A DNA stretch of 9,516 bases, from assembly GCA_946222495.1 (NCBI GenBank), contig CAMICF010000108.1, positions 1 through 9,516 of the forward strand. The letters are read 5' to 3'. The first letter of the stretch is position 1. The number at the start of each line of letters is the position of its first letter. Source of the stretch: an uncultured Janibacter sp. GTDB lineage: Bacteria > Actinomycetota > Actinomycetes > Actinomycetales > Dermatophilaceae. Under the pieces are notes generated by a model. That model searched no databases. It was not told the origin of the DNA and saw only the letters and a list, made by a program, of their open reading frames with translations. Below are positions 6,157-9,516 of this stretch, in pieces. A program made the position numbers and the translations under genes.

Positions 6157-6963
6157 TCAGATGCGCTGGTGCCGGGCCCGGCCGAAGGAGTAGAGCCCGT
6201 AGGCGATGATCCCGGCACCGACGAGGACGAGGAGCCACGGCCCGAAGGGCTGGTCCCGCACCATCTTCAGGGCACCGTCGAGCCCGTCGGCCTCGTGCGC
6301 CTGCTGCTCCCAGGCGGCGAGGACGAAGAGCCCGCCCGCGAGCACGAGGACGACTCCCTTCGCCACGTAGCCGACGACGCCGGCAACCGTCACCGGCAGG
6401 CCCGGGTCGTCCTCGAGGTCCCGCAGGAAACGGCGGGTCACGCCCTTGAGCACGTGGTAGCCGCCGACGACCACCACGCCCACCCCGGCGGCGGCGATGA
6501 GCCAGCGACCGGTCGGGACCTGCATGATCTGGACCGTGACGTCCTGGGAGGCCTCCTCGCTGCTGTCGGCCGAACCGGTCCCGGTGCCGAATCGCCCTGC
6601 GGTGAAGGCGATCGCGAGGTAGACGACAGCGCGCGCCGCGGCCTTGACCCGACCGGTGGGGCCGTCACCGGCCTCCGGCGCGACGACGACCGTGACCTGC
6701 CACAGGACGAGCGCGAGGAGACCCACGACGAGGGCCCACATGAGGGCGATGCCGAAGGGAGTGCTCGACAGCTCGGCGAGCGCCCCCGACTGGTCGGCCT
6801 GCTCGCTGCCGGCCCCGCGAGCGACCCGAAGGGCGAGGTAGCCGATGACGAGGTGCAGCAGACCGTTGACGGCGAAGCCCCAGCGGGCCAGCGCCTCGAC
6901 GGCGGGGTGATCGCCGACCCTGCGGGCAGCGTCCTGCGCGTCGTCGATGTCGGGCGTCTCCAC
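6157..6963 (-). CDS. DUF1206 family membrane protein
   Basis: The 268-residue product is an integral membrane protein of the DUF1206 family, whose function is unknown. It shows the family's three internal repeats of about 70 residues, each with two hydrophobic segments: about 25-93 (ARWGFAVNGLLHLVIGYLAL, then PFGIALMWALVVGLLALVLW), about 107-178 and about 193-262 (VVGYVAKGVVLVLAGG, then PFGPWLLVLVGAGIIAYGLY). The first about 20 residues are acidic and probably cytoplasmic. The frame is open to 7158, but the upstream part overlaps the HAD gene and reads as shadow sequence. I chose GTG 6963 because AGGA lies 7 nt upstream and the first repeat follows directly. It begins 43 bp after the HAD stop, on the same strand, so the two are probably co-transcribed. 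Confidence 0.85.
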   Translation of the reverse strand: METPDIDDAQDAARRVGDHPAVEALARWGFAVNGLLHLVIGYLALRVARGAGSEQADQSGALAELSSTPFGIALMWALVVGLLALVLWQVTVVVAPEAGDGPTGRVKAAARAVVYLAIAFTAGRFGTGTGSADSSEEASQDVTVQIMQVPTGRWLIAAAGVGVVVVGGYHVLKGVTRRFLRDLEDDPGLPVTVAGVVGYVAKGVVLVLAGGLFVLAAWEQQAHEADGLDGALKMVRDQPFGPWLLVLVGAGIIAYGLYSFGRARHQRI

Positions 6964-7006
6964 GGGGGCATCCTGCCCTCTCGCGAGGCGTCGCCAGGAC
7001 ACCCGC

Positions 7007-7798
7007 TCAGTGCAGGGGACGAAGGGCGTCCGCCAGCCCGTCCTCCTCGACGGTCCCCGTGCTCTCGTCAGCAGCAGCGACGACCTCGTCGGGCGCTCCG
7101 CCCATCGCGACGCCACGGGCGGCCCAGCGCAGCATCTCGAGGTCGTTGCGCTGGTCACCGGCCGCGAAGGTCAGTGACGGTTCGACGCCCAGGCGGCGCC
7201 GCACGAGCTCGAGGGCGGAGCCCTTGGAAACCCCTTCGGGCGCGAGGTCGAGCCACGCGGTGTAGCCCACGGCATAGCTCACCCCGTGCAGCCCGATCCG
7301 CTCGACGAGCTCGAGGAAGTCTTCGCTCGCGGCGTCCGGGTCGTGGAAGGTCACGCGGGTCGTCGGCCGTGCGACGAGGTCCTCGAAGGGGACGACGACC
7401 TGCTTCCCCTGCAGCACGCCCTCGGGGTAGGGCCGGGCCACCTTGAAGCCCACTCCGACCTCTTCGACGGCCACGAGGACGTGCGGCGCGTGCTCCATCA
7501 CGAGAGTCAGGGCCGGCCGGGGGTCGAAGGTCACCGTGTCCTCGATGCGATACCCCTCCGGGTCCGCGGGGTCGAGCGCGAGGGTCACCGATCCGTTGGA
7601 GCAGACCGCCCACCCGTGGGTGAGGTCGAGCATCTCGAGGACCGGGAGCGTCGCGACGACCGACCGACCGGTGGAGATGACGATGTGGTGGCCCGCCTCG
7701 GCGACGGCGCGGACCGCGGCACGGGTCTGCGCGCCCAGGTGACCATCGTGGGTGAGGATCGTGCCGTCGACATCCAGGGCGACGAGGTGCGGCTCCAT
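7007..7798 (-). CDS. Cof-type HAD-superfamily phosphatase (class IIB)
   Basis: The 263-residue cytoplasmic protein has all four HAD motifs: motif I DVDGTIL (nucleophile D9, acid/base D11), motif II ISTGRS (T43), motif III K192 in EGVSKGSA, and motif IV GDQRNDLEML (D215, D219) followed by GVAMGGAPDEV. The cap between motifs II and III (about 80-185) is a class IIB alpha/beta cap, as in Cof/YidA sugar-phosphate phosphatases. Likely substrates are sugar phosphates or other small phosphomonoesters; the specific one cannot be told. The frame is open upstream to 7978 into the reductase gene, but ATG 7798 gives the canonical N-terminus (MEPHLVALDVDGT). No Shine-Dalgarno is present; TAGCGT ends 7 nt upstream, suggesting a leaderless transcript. 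It is followed closely by the DUF1206 gene. Confidence 0.92.
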   Translation of the reverse strand: MEPHLVALDVDGTILTHDGHLGAQTRAAVRAVAEAGHHIVISTGRSVVATLPVLEMLDLTHGWAVCSNGSVTLALDPADPEGYRIEDTVTFDPRPALTLVMEHAPHVLVAVEEVGVGFKVARPYPEGVLQGKQVVVPFEDLVARPTTRVTFHDPDAASEDFLELVERIGLHGVSYAVGYTAWLDLAPEGVSKGSALELVRRRLGVEPSLTFAAGDQRNDLEMLRWAARGVAMGGAPDEVVAAADESTGTVEEDGLADALRPLH

Positions 7799-7805
7799 GC
7801 TGTGC

Positions 7806-7811
7806 ACGCTA
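7806..7811 (-). promoter_or_regulatory. Putative -10 element for the HAD gene (leaderless)
   Basis: TAGCGT on the minus strand fits TANNNT and lies 7 nt before ATG 7798, which itself lacks a ribosome binding site. TCGACC further upstream is a weak -35 candidate at a short 15-bp spacing. GGCC-3 nt-GGCC (7815-7825) lies between them and could be an operator or a weak stem-loop closing the upstream reductase transcript. Confidence 0.4.
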
Positions 7812-7884
7812 TCCGGCCGTCGGCCCGGTCGATGTATGCGGGTGAGTCCAGCCGCTCGCCGCCACATCGACTCAGCGAAGAGGG

Positions 7885-8751
7885 TCAGCCCCGGGCGGCG
7901 CCGAGCTTCCAGTAGCCGGAGAAGGTGATGGCCTTCTTGTCCATCCCGACCTCTTGGACGAGGTGCCGACGGATGCACGTCGCCAGGCCCGACTCGCCGC
8001 AGGCCCAGGCGTAGTCGAGATCGGCGGTCGCGGAGGCGTCGGCCGCGAGCGCGGCCAGCACGGCGGTGCCGGGCGCGTCGTCACCGCGCTCGTGGACGGT
8101 GATCTGCGCGGGCAGGTCCATGCCGTCGAGCACCTGCGCGGACGGTGCTTCGACGTGCGCGCTCACTCCCGCGCCGAGCCCCGGCAGGCCCTTGCGTGCC
8201 CGCTCGTCGAGGATCGCCAGCATCGCGGGGACGGCGGTCTCGTCCGCGACGAAGAGCTGACGCCTGGCGTCGAAGCTCGTGTAGAGCGCTCCGCCGGAAC
8301 GGAACCCGACCGGGTCCCCGACCTTCGCGCCGAGCGCCCAGGCGGACCCGGGACCGGCGTCGCCGTGGGTGACGATGTCGACGTCCACCTCGCCCCGCTC
8401 GCGCCGGATCTCACGGATCGTGTACCAGCGGAGGCCGGGCTGCTCGTCCTCGGGCATCTCGGCGACCGCGGCCCGCACGTTGACCCGCTCCGCGTCGGGC
8501 AGGTGCAGCTGGCCGTCCGGTCCGGGCATGAGCAGGCCGAAGTACTCGTCCGGGCCCGCGAGGGCGTAGCCGGTGAGCTCGGGCGCCGCGAGTGTGAACC
8601 GGCGCACCACGGGGTTGAGCTCGCGCACCCGGGCGACGGTGGCCTCGAACTGCGCGTGCCCCTCCCTTTCGGCGACCTCGGCCATGGCACCGCGGTACCA
8701 GAGGCGCGCAGCCCCGAAGACGACCTTGTCCTTGAGCTGGGCGAACGGCAT
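7885..8751 (-). CDS. Siderophore-interacting protein (FAD-dependent ferric-siderophore reductase)
   Basis: The 288-residue cytoplasmic flavoprotein belongs to the SIP/ViuB family, which reduces ferric siderophores with NAD(P)H or ferredoxin to release iron. The FAD-binding barrel covers about 33-160, with RWYTIR (108-113) contacting the flavin and HGDAGPGSAWA (129-139), a SIP signature. The reductase half begins at LFVADETAVPAMLAIL (166-181) and ends in the family signature WACGESGLATCIRRHL (249-264) and FSGYWKLG (277-284). Length and motifs are complete. ATG 8751 is preceded by AGGAG with a 5-nt spacer. An iron box 30 bp upstream indicates repression by a DtxR/IdeR-type regulator when iron is plentiful. 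No siderophore synthesis or transport gene is in the window, so this may be a stand-alone reductase. Confidence 0.93.
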   Translation of the reverse strand: MPFAQLKDKVVFGAARLWYRGAMAEVAEREGHAQFEATVARVRELNPVVRRFTLAAPELTGYALAGPDEYFGLLMPGPDGQLHLPDAERVNVRAAVAEMPEDEQPGLRWYTIREIRRERGEVDVDIVTHGDAGPGSAWALGAKVGDPVGFRSGGALYTSFDARRQLFVADETAVPAMLAILDERARKGLPGLGAGVSAHVEAPSAQVLDGMDLPAQITVHERGDDAPGTAVLAALAADASATADLDYAWACGESGLATCIRRHLVQEVGMDKKAITFSGYWKLGAARG

Positions 8752-8780
8752 GACGGCTCCTGCGCACGGGGAAGACTGAC

Positions 8781-8799
8781 TTAGGCGAGCCTAACCCCA
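8781..8799 (-). promoter_or_regulatory. DtxR/IdeR iron box upstream of the siderophore reductase
   Basis: TTAGGCGAGCCTAA (8781-8794) is a perfect inverted repeat with 6-bp arms and a 2-bp centre. Over the full 19 bp, read on the minus strand as TGGGGTTAGGCTCGCCTAA, it matches the published DtxR/IdeR consensus TTAGGTTAGSCTAACCTAA at 15 of 19 positions by my count. It lies between the pyrE stop and the reductase start, where it would block the reductase promoter; TAGGCT within it may be the -10. Confidence 0.8.
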
Positions 8800-8809
8800 T
8801 GAGGTGCGG

Positions 8810-9373
8810 TCAGGCGAGCCCGAGCTCCGCCAGCCCGAAGACGTGCCGGTACTCGAAGCCCGCCTCGGCGAACTTCTCCGCGGCACCGGTCGCCCGGTCG
8901 GCGATCGTCGCGACGGCGACGACCTCGGCGCCCGCCTCGCGCGCGGCGTTGGCCGCCTCGAGCGGGGAGTTCCCGGTCGTGGAGGTGTCCTCGACGATGA
9001 GCACGCGACGGCCGCTGATCGACGGCCCCTCGATGCGCTGCTGCAGGCCGTGGGCCTTGCCGGCCTTGCGCACGACGAAGGCGTCGAGACGCTCCCCCTT
9101 CGCCGCGGTGGCGTGCAGCATCGACGTGGCGACGGGGTCGGCGCCGAGCGTCAGGCCGCCCACGGCGTCGAAGTCGAGGTCCTCGACGAGGTCTAGCATG
9201 ACCTGCCCGACGAGCGGGGACGCCTCACCGTCGAGGGTGATGCGGCGCAGGTCGACGTAGTAGTCGGCCTCCTTGCCGGAGGAGAGGGTCACCCGTCCGT
9301 GGACGATCGCCTGGTCCTTGATGATCTCGAGCAGGCGGGCACGGGCGGCGTTGTCGGCAGCAGCTTCAGTCAC
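8810..9373 (-). CDS. pyrE: Orotate phosphoribosyltransferase
   Basis: PyrE joins orotate and PRPP to give orotidine 5'-phosphate, the fifth step of UMP synthesis in the cytosol. The product is 187 residues from this start. Seen in order, numbered from the alternative GTG 9379: LSSGKEADYY (32-41), GGLTLGADPVA (74-84), RKAGKAHG (104-111) and the PRPP-binding motif VLIVEDTSTTGNS (126-138). Length is slightly short but typical of actinobacterial PyrE. Two GTG codons compete: 9379 (MAVTEAAAD) and 9373 (MTEAAAD). I chose 9373 because TAGACT ends exactly 6 nt upstream and no ribosome binding site is seen, which suits a leaderless start; the other choice adds two residues. Repeat array 2 lies directly upstream of this promoter. 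The gene is not near other pyr genes in the window. Confidence 0.95.
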   Translation of the reverse strand: MTEAAADNAARARLLEIIKDQAIVHGRVTLSSGKEADYYVDLRRITLDGEASPLVGQVMLDLVEDLDFDAVGGLTLGADPVATSMLHATAAKGERLDAFVVRKAGKAHGLQQRIEGPSISGRRVLIVEDTSTTGNSPLEAANAAREAGAEVVAVATIADRATGAAEKFAEAGFEYRHVFGLAELGLA

Positions 9374-9379
9374 GGCCAC

Positions 9380-9385
9380 AGTCTA
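9380..9385 (-). promoter_or_regulatory. Putative -10 element of pyrE (leaderless)
   Basis: TAGACT on the minus strand fits TANNNT and is followed by 6 nt and then GTG 9373. No -35 hexamer close to TTGACA is present at 16-19 bp; that interval is G/C-only. No Shine-Dalgarno exists upstream of either GTG. Confidence 0.5.
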
Positions 9386-9413
9386 GGGACGAGGCCCGAC
9401 GCGGCCCCCGGGG

Positions 9414-9495
9414 CGCACGACCTTAAGGAGGTGCGGCCCCTCTGCGCACGACCTTAAGGAGATGCGGCCCCTCTGCGCACGACCTTAAGGAGATG
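9414..9495 (+). repeat. Array 2: three copies of the same ~31-bp dyad repeat upstream of pyrE
   Basis: Cores start at 9414, 9445 and 9476, exactly 31 bp apart, in the same orientation as array 1. All three keep CCTTAAGG; copy 5 of the family (9414) has GGTG instead of GATG at its end. The two units joining these copies are nearly identical, separated by GCGGCCCCTCT, so this array looks younger or better maintained than array 1. It starts about 30 bp upstream of the pyrE -10 element, so it could influence pyrE or belong to the 3' end of a gene beyond the window. After the last copy the window ends in G-rich sequence. Confidence 0.9.
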
Positions 9496-9516
9496 CGGAA
9501 GGGGGGTGGGCGGGGT

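Noticed and set aside
4724..6193. 489-residue plus-strand open frame
   Set aside because: It is antisense to the intact ABC-F gene and is Arg/Gly/Asp/Val-rich shadow sequence without recognisable domains.
6964..7158. Upstream extension of the DUF1206 protein
   Set aside because: It overlaps the HAD gene's C-terminal catalytic motifs and has no hydrophobic or conserved content; GTG 6963 has a good AGGA site.
7799..7978. Upstream extension of the HAD protein
   Set aside because: It runs into the reductase gene, and the canonical HAD N-terminus begins at ATG 7798.
8781..8794. pyrE transcription terminator
   Set aside because: The inverted repeat has only a 2-nt centre, so it cannot form a good RNA hairpin, and no U-run follows. 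It fits an iron box far better.

Overview
The window comes from a high-GC Gram-positive bacterium (actinobacterium). Third codon positions are almost all G or C, there is a DtxR/IdeR-type iron box and a WhiB7-like promoter, and several start codons sit 6-7 nt after a -10-like hexamer with no ribosome binding site (leaderless starts). Gene content suggests Micrococcales, perhaps Intrasporangiaceae such as Janibacter or Knoellia, but the family-level guess is inference. It looks like chromosomal housekeeping/accessory backbone: no transposase, integrase, phage gene, tRNA, rRNA or CRISPR is visible.

Layout, left to right. Positions 17-3535 hold four minus-strand genes, transcribed right to left: a TrmH/SpoU RNA methyltransferase, a glyoxalase-like (VOC) protein, a membrane histidine kinase and its NarL/LuxR-type response regulator. 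The last three are 5 bp apart or overlap by 4 bp and are probably one operon. A PAP2 phosphatase (3566-4225) is the only long plus-strand gene. It diverges from the methyltransferase and converges on an ABC-F ATPase (4316-5950, minus). The ABC-F gene has a leader of about 150 nt with a 9-codon upstream ORF and a WhiB7-like promoter, the arrangement of an inducible ribosome-protection gene. Further right, all minus strand, are a DUF1206 membrane protein, a Cof-type HAD phosphatase, a siderophore-interacting FAD reductase under an iron box, and pyrE (orotate phosphoribosyltransferase).

The least explained element is a family of seven short repeats with the core CGCACGACCYYAAGGAGRTG. They form two arrays (4213-4326, four copies; 9414-9495, three copies), all in the same orientation, with starts every 30-32 bp (about three helical turns). 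The core is an imperfect dyad centred on the palindrome CCTTAAGG. The first array fills the convergent gap between the PAP2 and ABC-F genes, and its outermost copies supply the stop codons of both. The second lies directly upstream of the pyrE promoter. I do not recognise this repeat from any described family.

No stretch above 300 bp lacks a gene. The largest non-coding parts are the ABC-F leader (5951-6156) and the region upstream of pyrE (9374-9516).
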